Origin: Actinomycetospora termitidis
Lineage (GTDB): Bacteria; Actinomycetota; Actinomycetes; Mycobacteriales; Pseudonocardiaceae
DNA length: 64,000 bases
Direction: 5' to 3'
NCBI RefSeq assembly: GCF_030286555.1
Contig: NZ_JASVWF010000012.1
Span: forward strand, 17,680-81,679
A program made the position numbers and the translations under genes. Within the stretch, counting starts at the first letter, position 1; each line of letters begins with the position of its first letter. The notes beneath the pieces were generated by a model that worked only from the letters and a program-made list of their open reading frames with translations, had not been told where the DNA came from and searched no databases. Below are positions 17,406 through 26,136 of the stretch, piece by piece.

Positions 17406-18347
17406 TCACGAAACGGTTACGGCCGCGTTGAGGACCTCCTGGACCCCGATCGCGAGCAGAGCAGGGTCGGGACGGTCGGCGAACCGCTCACCACGGCGCA
17501 CGGACGGATCGGTGAGCGTGACGTGGCGCGGGTCGAGCGGTGGTCCCCACTGCTCCGGCCCGACCGGCCCGAACAGCGTCACCGACGGCGTGCCGTACGC
17601 CGTCGCGACGTGCGCGATCCCGGTGTCCCCGGCGATCACCAGGCGGGCGTGGGCGACCAGCCGGCACAGGTCCCCGATCGACGTCCGCCCGGCCAGGTCC
17701 CGCCCCGGCACCCGGCGGGTCAGCGCCACCTCGTCCGCCCCGCCGGTGACGACGACGTCGTGCCCGGCGTCGGCCAGCGCACCCGCCACGGCGGCGAACC
17801 GCTCCACCGGCCACCGCTTCGAGCCGAACGCGGCCCCCGGGTGGATCACCGTGACCCCCGTCCCGACGTTCGGTGGGGGCGGTTCGGGTAGGCGGAGGTC
17901 GTCGGCCGCGGACGCCGCCTCGTCGGGGGAGACCAGGCCGCACGCGGCGAGCAGGTCGCACCAGCGGCGCCGCTCCGGACGGGTCGGGTCGTCGGTCCAC
18001 GGCGGGCCGTCCCAGCCGGGGGCCGCGTGCCCGATCCGCCGGGCCACGGCACCGTCGGGAACGAGAGCGTCCAGCCGGGCGTGGCTCTCCGGGCCACGCC
18101 CGTGCAGGTTCACCAGCACGAGCGGCGACGGCGACCCACCGGATGCGTGCAGCGGGACATCGTCGATCGGCCGTGGTGCGTCGCCAGCCGGGGGCGGCAG
18201 TACGGGGAACCCCGGCACGTCCCGCACCCACGCCGGCCCGTACAGGACGCACGGCGCGTCCGGCAGCGCCCGGCGCAGCAGGCGTAGGGCGGGGACGGCG
18301 ACCAACAGGTCCCCGAGCCCGAGGTCCCGCAGGACATGAACCGTCAG
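17406..18347 (-). CDS. Glycosyltransferase family 9 (heptosyltransferase-like)
   Basis: This GT9 protein of about 313 residues matches heptosyltransferases that use ADP-heptose. Visible features are an N-terminal VLRDLGLGDLLVAVPALRLL (donor loop), HPGAAFGSKRWPVERFAAVA near 190, DVVVTGG, and VIAGDTGIAHVATAYGTPSV near 250 (the family DTGxxH signature). There is no ATG or GTG ahead of the donor loop. The best start is CTG at 18347, overlapping the TGA of the sigma gene as CTGA. A TTG at 18305 would delete the donor loop. A one-base indel after the ATG at 18337 is another explanation. The cell-envelope or secondary-metabolite acceptor is unknown. Confidence 0.8.
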   Translation of the reverse strand: MTVHVLRDLGLGDLLVAVPALRLLRRALPDAPCVLYGPAWVRDVPGFPVLPPPAGDAPRPIDDVPLHASGGSPSPLVLVNLHGRGPESHARLDALVPDGAVARRIGHAAPGWDGPPWTDDPTRPERRRWCDLLAACGLVSPDEAASAADDLRLPEPPPPNVGTGVTVIHPGAAFGSKRWPVERFAAVAGALADAGHDVVVTGGADEVALTRRVPGRDLAGRTSIGDLCRLVAHARLVIAGDTGIAHVATAYGTPSVTLFGPVGPEQWGPPLDPRHVTLTDPSVRRGERFADRPDPALLAIGVQEVLNAAVTVS

Positions 18348-19168
18348 CGGGCGTTCTCCCCGAGCCCGTCGCGCAGCTGCATCAGGGTCCGGGCCAGGAG
18401 CCGGGACACGTGCATCTGCGAGATCCCCACCTCGGTGGCGATCTGCGACTGCGTCATGTTCTTGAAGAACCGGAGCATGATGATCGTCCGCTCGCGCTGG
18501 GGGAGCGCGGCCAGCAGCGGGGCGAGCGACTGCTGGTACTCGACCTTCTCCAGTGCGGCGTCGGCCTCGCCGAGCAGGTCGGAGACCGTGCCGGAGTCGG
18601 GGTCGTCGACGAGCATCTCGTCCAGCGAGCCCGACCGGTACGCGTTCGAGGCCTCCAGCGCCTCGAGCACGTCCTCCTTGGGCAGGTCGAGGTGCTCGGC
18701 GAGCTCGGCGGCCGTCGGCGCCCGGCCCAGCGTCTGCGACATCTGGCCCATCGCCGAGGACAGCGTGACGTTGAGGTCCTTGAGCCGCCGCGGCACCCGC
18801 ATCGACCAGGCCTGGTCACGGAAGTGGCGCCGCACCTCGCCGGTGATCGTCGGCACCGCGTAGGAGAGGAAGTCCGTGCCGCGCTCCGGGTCGTACCGGT
18901 CCACGGCGTTGATCAGCCCGAGCGTGGCGACCTGCTCGAGGTCCTCCTCGGGCTCGCCGCGCCGGGAGAAGCGGCGGGCGATGTGCTGGGCGACCGGCAG
19001 GTGACCCCGCACCAGCTCGTCGCGCAGACGCAGCCGCTCGGGGGAGCCGGGCTCGAGCCGGGCGTGCTCGGCGAGCTTCGGCATCAGGTGGTCGTACTCG
19101 CCGCGGGAGCCGCGGCGCTCGCTCGGGGTGGTGGTGCCGGAGGCGGTGCCGGTGTCGCTCGCCGTCAC
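18344..19168 (-). CDS. SigF/SigB-type RNA polymerase sigma factor
   Basis: This 274-residue group 3 sigma factor of the SigB/SigF family directs RNA polymerase to stress or development promoters. Region 2 shows AQHIARRFSRRGEPEEDLEQ then VATLGLINAVDRYDPERGTD, and FLSYAVPTITGEVRRHFRDQ follows. Region 3 has VPRRLKDLNVTLSSA, and region 4 ends LPQRERTIIMLRFFKNMTQS then QIATEVGISQMHVSRLLART. The GTG start at 19168 overlaps the anti-sigma stop (GTGA), so the pair is translationally coupled. Likely autoregulated from the SigF-like promoter at 19720-19744. It is a paralogue of the gene at 38380. Confidence 0.93.
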   Translation of the reverse strand: MTASDTGTASGTTTPSERRGSRGEYDHLMPKLAEHARLEPGSPERLRLRDELVRGHLPVAQHIARRFSRRGEPEEDLEQVATLGLINAVDRYDPERGTDFLSYAVPTITGEVRRHFRDQAWSMRVPRRLKDLNVTLSSAMGQMSQTLGRAPTAAELAEHLDLPKEDVLEALEASNAYRSGSLDEMLVDDPDSGTVSDLLGEADAALEKVEYQQSLAPLLAALPQRERTIIMLRFFKNMTQSQIATEVGISQMHVSRLLARTLMQLRDGLGENAR

Positions 19169-19593
19169 GAAAGCTCGGTCCCGAGCCGCCGGACCGAGAG
19201 GCGCAGGGCGAGCCGGAACGGGTCGCCGGTCGACGAGAGCATGCGGACATCGTCGGCCAGGGTCGTCAGGATGCGCCAACCGAAGGAGTCGGTGGGCAGC
19301 CGTTCGGGGCCGGGCGTCAGGACGGTGGCGGTCACCGTGATGCGCTCCTCGTCGAGGATGAAGGTGCAGGTCAACTTCGTGTCGGGGCGGGCGAGCGGGA
19401 CGAGGCTGGAGCACGCCTCGTCGACGGCCATCCGGAGGTCGGCCACCGCGTCGAGCGTGAACTCCGCCCGGGCGGCCAGGTCCGCCGCGACGGTGCGCAT
19501 CGTCACCACCGCGCGGGGCACGGCCGGGACGCGGACCTCCACGTCCTCGGGCGGGCCGTCCTCGTCGGCGAGGGTCGAGCTGGGCCGCGCCAC
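19165..19593 (-). CDS. RsbW-like anti-sigma factor (HATPase serine kinase)
   Basis: This 142-residue GHKL-ATPase protein of the RsbW/RsbT family is predicted to bind the downstream sigma factor and to phosphorylate a STAS antagonist. The N-box region is VADLRMAVDEACSSLVPLAR near residue 70, and a G1-like element is DSFGWRILTTLADDV near 112. The canonical G2 glycine loop is weak, as in many SigF anti-sigmas (UsfX/RsbW-like). The GTG at 19593 is chosen because GAGGAGG lies six or seven bases upstream. A longer GTG start exists at 19617. It forms a two-gene operon with the sigma factor and parallels the pair at 37910-39168. Confidence 0.85.
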   Translation of the reverse strand: MARPSSTLADEDGPPEDVEVRVPAVPRAVVTMRTVAADLAARAEFTLDAVADLRMAVDEACSSLVPLARPDTKLTCTFILDEERITVTATVLTPGPERLPTDSFGWRILTTLADDVRMLSSTGDPFRLALRLSVRRLGTELS

Positions 19594-19719
19594 GAGCACC
19601 TCCTCGTCCCGCTCCACGACGCCGGGGGCCGCGGACGACGGTGCTCCACGGAGACCCGACGGAGCGATGAGTCTCCGCGGCGCCGGGTGGGTCCCCGAGC
19701 CGTCTCGGTCGCGGTTCGT

Positions 19720-19744
19720 GTACCCGAGGCCCCCGCCGACAAAC
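19720..19744 (-). promoter_or_regulatory. SigF-like promoter of the anti-sigma/sigma operon
   Basis: On the minus strand GTTT (19744-19741), a 15-base spacer and GGGTAC (19725-19720) match the SigF consensus GTTT-N15-GGGTA. It lies 127 bases before the chosen anti-sigma start, consistent with autoregulation by a SigF-type factor. Confidence 0.65.
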
Positions 19745-19833
19745 CGGGGCGTCGCCCGCACCGGGACCACCCGGCCGGGCCTCGGGGGCCCGGGCGACCT
19801 GCGACGCCCGCCCCGACGTGGTCTGCTCACGAG

Positions 19834-20352
19834 GTGCCCCGCGTGCGCGCCGTCCTGTTCGACCGCGACGGCACCCTCGTCCACGACGTGCCCTACAACG
19901 GCGACCCGGAACTCGTCGACCCCGTCCCCACCGCCCGCCCCGCCCTCGACCGGCTGCGGGCCGCCGGGCTCGCGACGGGCGTCGTCAGCAACCAGTCCGG
20001 GATCGCCCGCGGGGTCCTCACCACCGCGCAGGTGGACGCCGTCAACGCCCGGCTCGACGAGCTCGTCGGCCCGATCGGGGTGTGGGCCTGGTGCCCGCAC
20101 GGTCCCGACGACGGGTGCTCCTGCCGCAAGCCCGCCCCCGGGCTCGTGCTCGACGCGGGCCGGCGCCTCGGGGTGGCGCCCGACGAGGTGGCCGTGATCG
20201 GCGACATCGGTGCGGACGTCGGGGCCGCGGCCGCCGCCGGGGCACGGTCCGTGCTCGTCCCCACCGCCGTCACCCGGCAGGCCGAGATCGACGCCGCGCC
20301 CCTCGTCGCCCGCGACCTGCTGCACGCCCTCGACCTGCTGGGCTGTCCGTGA
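19834..20352 (+). CDS. gmhB: HAD-IIIA phosphatase, GmhB-like heptose bisphosphate phosphatase
   Basis: This 172-residue HAD phosphatase of the GmhB/HisB-N group removes a phosphate from heptose 1,7-bisphosphate in nucleotide-heptose synthesis. Catalytic motif I is LFDRDGTLVHD at residue 8-18. Motif II is VVSNQSGIARG. The zinc-binding loop is CPHGPDDGCSCRKPAPG near 88-104, with Lys and the three Cys plus His ligands. Motif IV is VIGDIGADVGAAAAAG. The start is GTG at 19834. The next gene starts inside its stop (GTGA). It heads a glycan gene run that also contains gmhA and hldE-like genes. HisB-type histidinol phosphatase is the alternative, but the context favours heptose. Confidence 0.85.
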   Translation: MPRVRAVLFDRDGTLVHDVPYNGDPELVDPVPTARPALDRLRAAGLATGVVSNQSGIARGVLTTAQVDAVNARLDELVGPIGVWAWCPHGPDDGCSCRKPAPGLVLDAGRRLGVAPDEVAVIGDIGADVGAAAAAGARSVLVPTAVTRQAEIDAAPLVARDLLHALDLLGCP

Positions 20353-21395
20353 AGGTCCTCGCCGTCCGCCTCGACTCCGACGGCGACGTCCTGCTCACCG
20401 GGCCCGCGATCCGCGCGATCGCCGCGCGCGCCGACGAGGTCGTGGCCGTCGTCGGGCCGAAGGGGCGCCAGGCCGCGGGCCTGCTGCCGGGGGTCGACGA
20501 GGTCGTGGTGTGGCACTGCAGCTGGGTGGACGGCGACGCCCCGGCCCTGACGCCGGAGTCGGTCGCGGCGACCGTCGAGCGGCTCGCCGCCCTCGGCGCG
20601 GACGAGGCCGTGGTGTTCACCTCCTTCCACCAGTCCCCGCTGCCGACCGCCCTGGTGCTGCGGATGGCCGGCGTCCGGCGCATCGCGGCGGCCTCCGTCG
20701 ACTTCCCGGGCGACCTGATCGACGTCCGCCTGCGCCCCGGCGACCCCGCCCTCGACCCGACCGTGGACCTCGACGACGACCTCCCCGAGCCCGAACGCGC
20801 GCTCGCGATCGCCGGGCGCGGCGGCTACCCCCGTCCCGACGACGGGTCGCTGCGGGTCCGCGCGGTCGGGCCGTCGCCGGTCACGGGCCGCTACGTCGTG
20901 CTGCACCCCGGGGCCTCCGTCCCCGCGCGCGCGTGGCCGCAGGCGCGGTGCGCCGAGGCGGTGACCGCGCTGCGGGCTGCGGGGCACCGGGTGGTGGTCA
21001 CCGGCTCGCCGTCCGAGACCGCCCTGACCGCCGCGGTCGCCGGGCGCGACGGGGTCGACCTCGGCGGCGCCACGAGCTTCGCGGAGCTGGCGGCGGTGCT
21101 GCGCGACGCGGACGCGGTCGTCGTGGGCAACACCGGGCCCGCCCACCTCGCCGCCGCGGTCGGTACCCCGGTCGTGTCGCTGTTCGCCCCCGTGGTGCCC
21201 GCCCGACGGTGGGCGCCCTATGGCGTGCCCCACGTCCTGCTGGGCGACCAGCACGCCCCGTGCCGGGGGACGCGGGCCCGGATCTGCCCGGTCCCCGGGC
21301 ACCCCTGTCTTGCGGATGTGTCCGCCGCGGAGGTCGTGCGGGCGGTGAACGCGCTGGTCAGCATCGGTTGCCCTGCCGGTGTTCACGGTGAGTAG
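20349..21395 (+). CDS. Glycosyltransferase family 9 (heptosyltransferase-like)
   Basis: This 348-residue GT9 protein has VKVLAVRLDSDGDVLLTGPA at the N-terminus (donor loop), YVVLHPGASVPARAWPQ near 180, HRVVVTGSPSE and VVVGNTGPAHLAAAVGTPVV near 262-281 (NTGPAH in place of DTG-H). The C-terminal APCRGTRARICPVPGHPCL carries several Cys, as in many actinobacterial GT9 proteins. It probably transfers a heptose or related sugar in the cytoplasm onto a lipid or metabolite acceptor. The GTG start overlaps the gmhB stop by 4 bases. It is paralogous to the GT9 at 17406, on the opposite strand. Confidence 0.85.
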   Translation: MKVLAVRLDSDGDVLLTGPAIRAIAARADEVVAVVGPKGRQAAGLLPGVDEVVVWHCSWVDGDAPALTPESVAATVERLAALGADEAVVFTSFHQSPLPTALVLRMAGVRRIAAASVDFPGDLIDVRLRPGDPALDPTVDLDDDLPEPERALAIAGRGGYPRPDDGSLRVRAVGPSPVTGRYVVLHPGASVPARAWPQARCAEAVTALRAAGHRVVVTGSPSETALTAAVAGRDGVDLGGATSFAELAAVLRDADAVVVGNTGPAHLAAAVGTPVVSLFAPVVPARRWAPYGVPHVLLGDQHAPCRGTRARICPVPGHPCLADVSAAEVVRAVNALVSIGCPAGVHGE

Positions 21396-21446
21396 TAGTT
21401 TCCCGACGAGCGTTTACCAGCTCGAAGCCGAAGGGATTCCTCGCCG

Positions 21447-22505
21447 GTGACCTCCACCCCCGCCACGAGACCGTCGCTGACGGTGCTGCACTGGCACGTG
21501 CACGGCTCGTGGTCCACCGCCTTCGTCCAGGGACGGCACCGCTACCTGCTGCCGACCCTGCCCGAGCGCGGACCGTGGGGAGGCGGCCGTCCGGCCGCCT
21601 GGAGCTGGCCGGATGCCGCCGTGGAGTGCTCGCCGGAGGAGCTCGTCGCCCGCGCGGACGAGATCGACGTCGTCGTGCTCCAGCGCCCGGAGGAGATCGA
21701 GCTCGTCGAGCGCTGGACCGGACGGACACCGGGGACCGACCTCCCGGCGGTCTGGCTGGAGCACAACACGCCGCGCGGGGATGCACCCGCCACCCGCCAC
21801 CCGGTCGCGGAGCGTGACGACATCCCGGTGGTCCACGTGACCCACTTCAACGCGCTCATGTGGGACTGCGGGCGCGCGCCGACCCGCGTCGTCGACCACG
21901 GCGTGCTCGACCCCGGGCACCGCTACACCGGCGAGCTCGACCGGGCCGCCGTCGTCGTCAACGAGCCCGTGCGCCGGAACCGGGTCACCGGCACCGACCT
22001 GCTCGCCGGGTTCGCCGACACGTGCGGCCTCGACGTCTTCGGCATCGGCACCGAGCGACTGCCCGAGGCGGTCGAGCATCCCGACGTCCGGGTGATCGGT
22101 GACCTCCCGCAGCACCGGATGCACGCCGAACTGGCGCGTCGCCGGGTCTACCTGCACCCGATCCGCTGGACCTCGCTCGGCCTCGCGCTCATCGAGTCGA
22201 TGATGCTCGGCCTGCCCGTCGTCGGGCTGGCGACCGCCGAGGCCGCCGTGAGCGTGCCGCCGGACGCGGGCGTCGTCTCCACCGACCTCGACGTGCTGCA
22301 CGAGGCCCTGCGCACCTACCGCGCCGACCCCGATCTCGCCCGGGCCCACGGGACGCGCGCCCGCGAGATCGCCACCGCCCGGTTCTCCGTGGACCGGTTC
22401 CTCACCGACTGGGACGACGTGCTCGCCGAGACCGCTGCGAGCCGTTCCACCGTCCCCGCCCGCAGCGGACCCGACGCCAGACCCGTCGCACCGGTCCCGC
22501 TGTAA
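21447..22505 (+). CDS. Glycosyltransferase, GT4-like (GT-B fold)
   Basis: This 352-residue protein has a GT-B type C-terminal domain: VRVIGDLPQHRMHAELARRR, YLHPIRWTSLGLALIESMML near 240 (the E-x7-E-like nucleotide-sugar motif) and GLPVVGLATAEAAVSVPPDA. The N-terminal half is less conserved (LTVLHWHVHGSWSTAFVQGR). The donor and acceptor are unknown. The GTG at 21447 gives the full protein; no strong Shine-Dalgarno is visible. It lies 51 bases after the GT9 gene and is probably cotranscribed with the heptose genes on both sides. Confidence 0.75.
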   Translation: MTSTPATRPSLTVLHWHVHGSWSTAFVQGRHRYLLPTLPERGPWGGGRPAAWSWPDAAVECSPEELVARADEIDVVVLQRPEEIELVERWTGRTPGTDLPAVWLEHNTPRGDAPATRHPVAERDDIPVVHVTHFNALMWDCGRAPTRVVDHGVLDPGHRYTGELDRAAVVVNEPVRRNRVTGTDLLAGFADTCGLDVFGIGTERLPEAVEHPDVRVIGDLPQHRMHAELARRRVYLHPIRWTSLGLALIESMMLGLPVVGLATAEAAVSVPPDAGVVSTDLDVLHEALRTYRADPDLARAHGTRAREIATARFSVDRFLTDWDDVLAETAASRSTVPARSGPDARPVAPVPL

Positions 22506-22685
22506 CCGCACGGCCGGGCCAGCGTCGGCCCGGCCTCGTCCACCGGCACCACCCTCCGCGGTCGCGACTTCAGCCCATGGTCGCCGTCCGACCATCCCGA
22601 ATCGCCGTGCGCCCCTGCGCGCTCCTGCGACCCGCCGTCACGGCCGGTCGTGGCGTGCGCGCGCGCACCGGAGGAGGACACCGCC

Positions 22686-23966
22686 ATGCGCATCGCCATG
22701 GTCTCGGAGCACGCGAGCCCCCTCGCCGTGCGCCCCGCCGGACCCGGCACGGGCGCCGGCGCCCTCGGCAGCGTCGACGCGGGTGGACAGAACGTCCACG
22801 TGCACGCGCTCGCCGAGGCGCTCGCCCTCGCCGGCCACGAGGTCGTCGTGCACACCCGGCGCACCGACCCGCACACCCCCGAGCAGGTCCGCCTGCCCTC
22901 GGGGGTCGTGGTGGACCACGTGCCCGCCGGGCCGGCCGTCGAGCTGCCCAAGGACGACCTGCTCGAGCACATGGACGAGTTCGCGACGGTGCTGCGGCAG
23001 CGGTGGGCGATCAGGCGTCCCGACGTCGCGCACGCGCACTTCTGGATGTCCGGCCTGGCCGCCCTCGACGCCGGGCGCGCGCTGGGCGTGCCGGTGGTGC
23101 AGACCTTCCACGCCCTCGGGTCGGTGAAGCGCCGTCACCAGGGCGCCGCCGACACCAGCCCGCCCTCCCGGGTGGCGCTGGAGTCCGACCTCGGCGCCTC
23201 GGTCGACCGCGTGATCGCCACGTGCGCCGACGAGGTGCGCGAGCTGATCGCGCTCGGCGTGCCCGCGACCACCGTCGACGTCGTGCCCTGTGGGGTGGAC
23301 GTCCGGCGGTTCGACCCCGGCGCCGGTGCCGTCGACGGTCGGGTCGCCGGCCCGCCGCAGGTCCTGACGGTCTCCCGGCTCGTCCCGCGCAAGGGCGTCG
23401 ACACCGCGATCCGCGCGATCGCCCGGGTCCCCGGGCCCGCGGAGCTCGTGGTGGCGGGCGGCCCGGAGGGCGCGCAGCTCGCGGGCGACCCGGAGGTCGA
23501 GCGGCTGCAGGCCGTCGCCGCCGCCGAGGGCGTCACCGACCGCGTCCGCTTCGCCGGGCGGGTCGGACCGGCCGCCGTGCCCGACCTGATGCGGGCCGCC
23601 GACGTCGTCGTCGCGCTGCCCGCCTACGAGCCCTTCGGCCTGGTCCCGCTCGAGGCCATGGCGGCCGGGCGTCCCGTCGTCGCCGCCCGGGTCGGCGGCC
23701 TCGCCGACACCGTCGTCGACGGCGTCACCGGCCTGCACGTGCCGCCGGGCGACCCGGACGCCGCGGCCCGGGCGATCGCCACGCTGCTGGCCGACCCGGA
23801 CCGCCGGGAGCGCCACGGCCGCGCCGGCCGCGCCCGGGTGCTGGAGCACTACGCCTGGGACCGGGTGGCCGCCGCGACCGCCGCGGTCTACGCGGACGTC
23901 GTCACGACCGCCGCCGCGGCCACGCCCGCCGTCCCCGCCGCCGACCTGACGGGAGTGCGCTCGTGA
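22686..23966 (+). CDS. Glycosyltransferase family 4
   Basis: This 426-residue GT4 enzyme has the classic layout: N-terminal RIAMVSEHASPLAV and GGQNVHVHALAEALALAGHE, a central VLTVSRLVPRKGVDTAIRAI near 222, and the C-terminal YEPFGLVPLEAMAAGRPVVA near 315 (E-x7-E). It resembles glycogen-synthase-like or MshA-like transferases that use nucleotide sugars. GAGGAGGAC precedes the ATG at 22686. A 180-base gap upstream holds no evident gene and may carry an internal promoter. Its stop overlaps the gmhA start (GTGA), tying it to nucleotide-heptose synthesis. Confidence 0.88.
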   Translation: MRIAMVSEHASPLAVRPAGPGTGAGALGSVDAGGQNVHVHALAEALALAGHEVVVHTRRTDPHTPEQVRLPSGVVVDHVPAGPAVELPKDDLLEHMDEFATVLRQRWAIRRPDVAHAHFWMSGLAALDAGRALGVPVVQTFHALGSVKRRHQGAADTSPPSRVALESDLGASVDRVIATCADEVRELIALGVPATTVDVVPCGVDVRRFDPGAGAVDGRVAGPPQVLTVSRLVPRKGVDTAIRAIARVPGPAELVVAGGPEGAQLAGDPEVERLQAVAAAEGVTDRVRFAGRVGPAAVPDLMRAADVVVALPAYEPFGLVPLEAMAAGRPVVAARVGGLADTVVDGVTGLHVPPGDPDAAARAIATLLADPDRRERHGRAGRARVLEHYAWDRVAAATAAVYADVVTTAAAATPAVPAADLTGVRS

Positions 23967-24607
23967 CCACCGTCCCCCCGACCTCCGACACCCCCGTCGC
24001 TCCGCTCGTCCGGCCGACCCGGACCGGACAGGACCCGGCGCTCGTCGTCGGGAAGCACCTCGACGGCCTGGCGGCCACCCTCGACGCCGTCCGCGCGCAC
24101 GCCCCGGTGTTCGCCGCCTGGGGCGCCGAGCTGGCCGCGCGGCTCTCGTCCGGACGACGGCTGCTCGCCGCCGGCAACGGCGGGAGCGCCGCCGAGGCGC
24201 AGCACCTCACCGCCGAGCTGGTCGGGCGCTACCGCGGCGAGCGCGAGCCGCTCTCGGCGCTCGCCCTGCACGCGGACACCTCGACGATCACCGCGCTCGG
24301 CAACGACTACGGCTTCGTCGAGATCTACGCCCGCCAGGTCCGCGCGCACGGGCGGCCCGGCGACGTGCTGATCCTGCTCTCGACCAGCGGGAGCAGCGAG
24401 AACCTACTCGCAGCCGCCGAGGTCGCGCGGGCCCTCGGGGTCACCGTCTGGTCGATCACCGGGCCCGCGCCCAACCCGCTGGCCGAGTGCAGCGACGAGG
24501 CCATCTGCCTGCCGGGGGTCACCCCGTCGGTGCAGGAGGCACACCTGGTCGCCGTGCACCTGCTCTGCGAGATGGTCGACTCGACGCTCGGGAGGTCGGT
24601 CGCATGA
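23963..24607 (+). CDS. gmhA: Sedoheptulose 7-phosphate isomerase
   Basis: This 214-residue SIS-domain protein converts sedoheptulose 7-phosphate to D-glycero-D-manno-heptose 7-phosphate, the first step of nucleotide-activated heptose synthesis. Substrate and metal residues are seen in AAGNGGSAAEAQHLTAELVG near 72-91, LLSTSGSSENLL near 130 and the C-terminal GVTPSVQEAHLVAVHLLCEM, where Gln, His and Glu belong. The N-terminal 30 residues are an unconserved extension. The GTG start overlaps the GT4 stop, and its own stop overlaps the start of the hldE-like gene. Pathway assignment is secure; the end product (ADP- or GDP-heptose) is not. Confidence 0.92.
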   Translation: MTTVPPTSDTPVAPLVRPTRTGQDPALVVGKHLDGLAATLDAVRAHAPVFAAWGAELAARLSSGRRLLAAGNGGSAAEAQHLTAELVGRYRGEREPLSALALHADTSTITALGNDYGFVEIYARQVRAHGRPGDVLILLSTSGSSENLLAAAEVARALGVTVWSITGPAPNPLAECSDEAICLPGVTPSVQEAHLVAVHLLCEMVDSTLGRSVA

Positions 24608-26136
24608 GCGCCCCCCTCCTGGTGATCGGCGACGCCCTGCTCGACGTCGACGTCGACGGCTCCGCGTCCCGCCTGTGCCCGGACGCCCCGGCGCCGGTCC
24701 TCGACGCCACCGACGAACGACCCCGTCCCGGTGGTGCCGCCCTGGCCGCGCTGCTCGCGGCGCTGTCGTCGTCGCGCCCGGTCCGGCTCGTGACGCCGCT
24801 GGGCGACGACGCGTCGTCCCGGCGGCTCGTCGAACTGCTCGCCGGCACCGTCGAGGTCGTCGGGCTCCCGACGACGGGTGAGATGCCCCGCAAGACCCGG
24901 ATGCTCGCCGGCGACCGCCCGCTGCTGCGGCTGGACACCGGAGGTCTCGGCGGCGGGCCGTGGGACCTCGACGCGGTTGCCGCGGAGCTGGGCGCGGCCG
25001 GCGCGGTGCTGGTCGCCGACTACGGCCGCGGCACCACCGCCGACCCCGACCTGCGCGCCCTGCTCACCGACGCCGCCCGCCGCGTGCCGCTCGTGTGGGA
25101 CCCGCACCCGAAGGGCACCGACCCGGTCCCGGGCGCGTCCCTCGTCACGCCCAACCTCGCCGAGGCCGGCGCGACCGCCGGCTCCGACTGGCTGTCGACC
25201 GCCTCCCGTGCCGCCGCCGACCTGCGCGAGCGGTGGGCGGCCGAAGCCGTCGTCGTCACCGCGGGCGCGCACGGCGCACTGCTGCGTTCGGCCGCGGGCA
25301 ACGCGGCCGTGCCCGCCCGGGCCGCGAGCGGCGGCGACCCGTGCGGCGCCGGTGACCGGTTCGCCGCGGCCGCCGCCCTCGCCCTCGCGTCGGGCCGCGC
25401 GCTCGACGACGCCGTGTCGGCCGCCGTGGCCGCTGCCAGCAGCTTCGTCGGCGGCGGGGGAGCGGGCGCGGTCCGCCGCGCCGACGACGGCACCTGGCAC
25501 CACCCGGGCGTCCACCGCGATTCGACCGGAGGGCCCCATCGCTCGGATAGACCGGCCATGGGCGCCCACCGCCAACCGGCGGCCCCCGGCCCCGATCCGA
25601 GCGAAGGGCCCCTTCGGTCGGATAGGTCGGCCACGGGCGCCCACGGCCAGCTGATCCCCGGCGACGCCGACGCGGCCGTCGCGCTGGCCGAGGAGGTCCG
25701 CGGCCGTGGCGGACGGGTCGTCGCCACCGGCGGGTGCTTCGACCTCCTGCACGCCGGCCACGCCCGGACACTGGCCGCCGCCCGCGCGCTCGGTGACGTC
25801 CTGATCGTGTGCCTCAACTCCGACGCCTCGGTCGCGCGGCTCAAGGGCCCTGCCCGCCCGATCGTCGGGCAGTCCGACCGCGCCGAGCTGCTGGCCGCCC
25901 TGGCCTGCGTCGACGCCGTCGCGGTGTTCGACGAGGACGACCCCCAGGCCCTGCTCGCCCGCCTGCGCCCCGACGTGTGGGTCAAGGGCGGCGACTACGC
26001 CGCGGACGACCTCCCCGAGGCACCGCTGGTCCGTTCCTGGGGCGGCGAGGTCGTCGCCGTCCCGTACCACGCCGGGCGCTCGTCGACCCGGCTCGTGTCC
26101 CAGGCAGCACGCTCGATCGAAGGAGCATCCGCATGA
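24604..26136 (+). CDS. hldE: HldE-like bifunctional heptose kinase/nucleotidyltransferase, variant A
   Basis: This 510-residue protein has an N-terminal ribokinase-type domain (about 1-295) and a C-terminal cytidylyltransferase-fold domain (about 353-510). The kinase domain has GDPCGAGDRFAAAAALALAS near 243 with the catalytic Asp, but the substrate loop reads RPGGAALAALLAA and lacks the usual Asn after GGAA. The nucleotidyltransferase domain has GGCFDLLHAGHARTLAAARA with the HxGH motif and VWVKGGDYAADDLPEAPLV. Residues 306-348 of the linker are encoded by two tandem palindromic repeats. ATGA overlaps link it to gmhA before and the SDR after. The kinase half may be altered or inactive; the transferase half looks intact. 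Confidence 0.85.
   Translation: MSAPLLVIGDALLDVDVDGSASRLCPDAPAPVLDATDERPRPGGAALAALLAALSSSRPVRLVTPLGDDASSRRLVELLAGTVEVVGLPTTGEMPRKTRMLAGDRPLLRLDTGGLGGGPWDLDAVAAELGAAGAVLVADYGRGTTADPDLRALLTDAARRVPLVWDPHPKGTDPVPGASLVTPNLAEAGATAGSDWLSTASRAAADLRERWAAEAVVVTAGAHGALLRSAAGNAAVPARAASGGDPCGAGDRFAAAAALALASGRALDDAVSAAVAAASSFVGGGGAGAVRRADDGTWHHPGVHRDSTGGPHRSDRPAMGAHRQPAAPGPDPSEGPLRSDRSATGAHGQLIPGDADAAVALAEEVRGRGGRVVATGGCFDLLHAGHARTLAAARALGDVLIVCLNSDASVARLKGPARPIVGQSDRAELLAALACVDAVAVFDEDDPQALLARLRPDVWVKGGDYAADDLPEAPLVRSWGGEVVAVPYHAGRSSTRLVSQAARSIEGASA
25519..25646 (+). repeat. Palindromic repeat family B, two copies inside hldE variant A
   Basis: Copy one (25519-25570) and copy two (25594-25646) share a core with palindromic arms TCCGAGCGAAGGG and CCCTTCGGTCGGA, then a tail GGGCGCCCAC. 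Copy two is an almost perfect palindrome; copy one is diverged. The spacer plus repeats stay in frame and encode the linker between the kinase and transferase domains. Related elements occur at 31893-32014. Confidence 0.75.
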
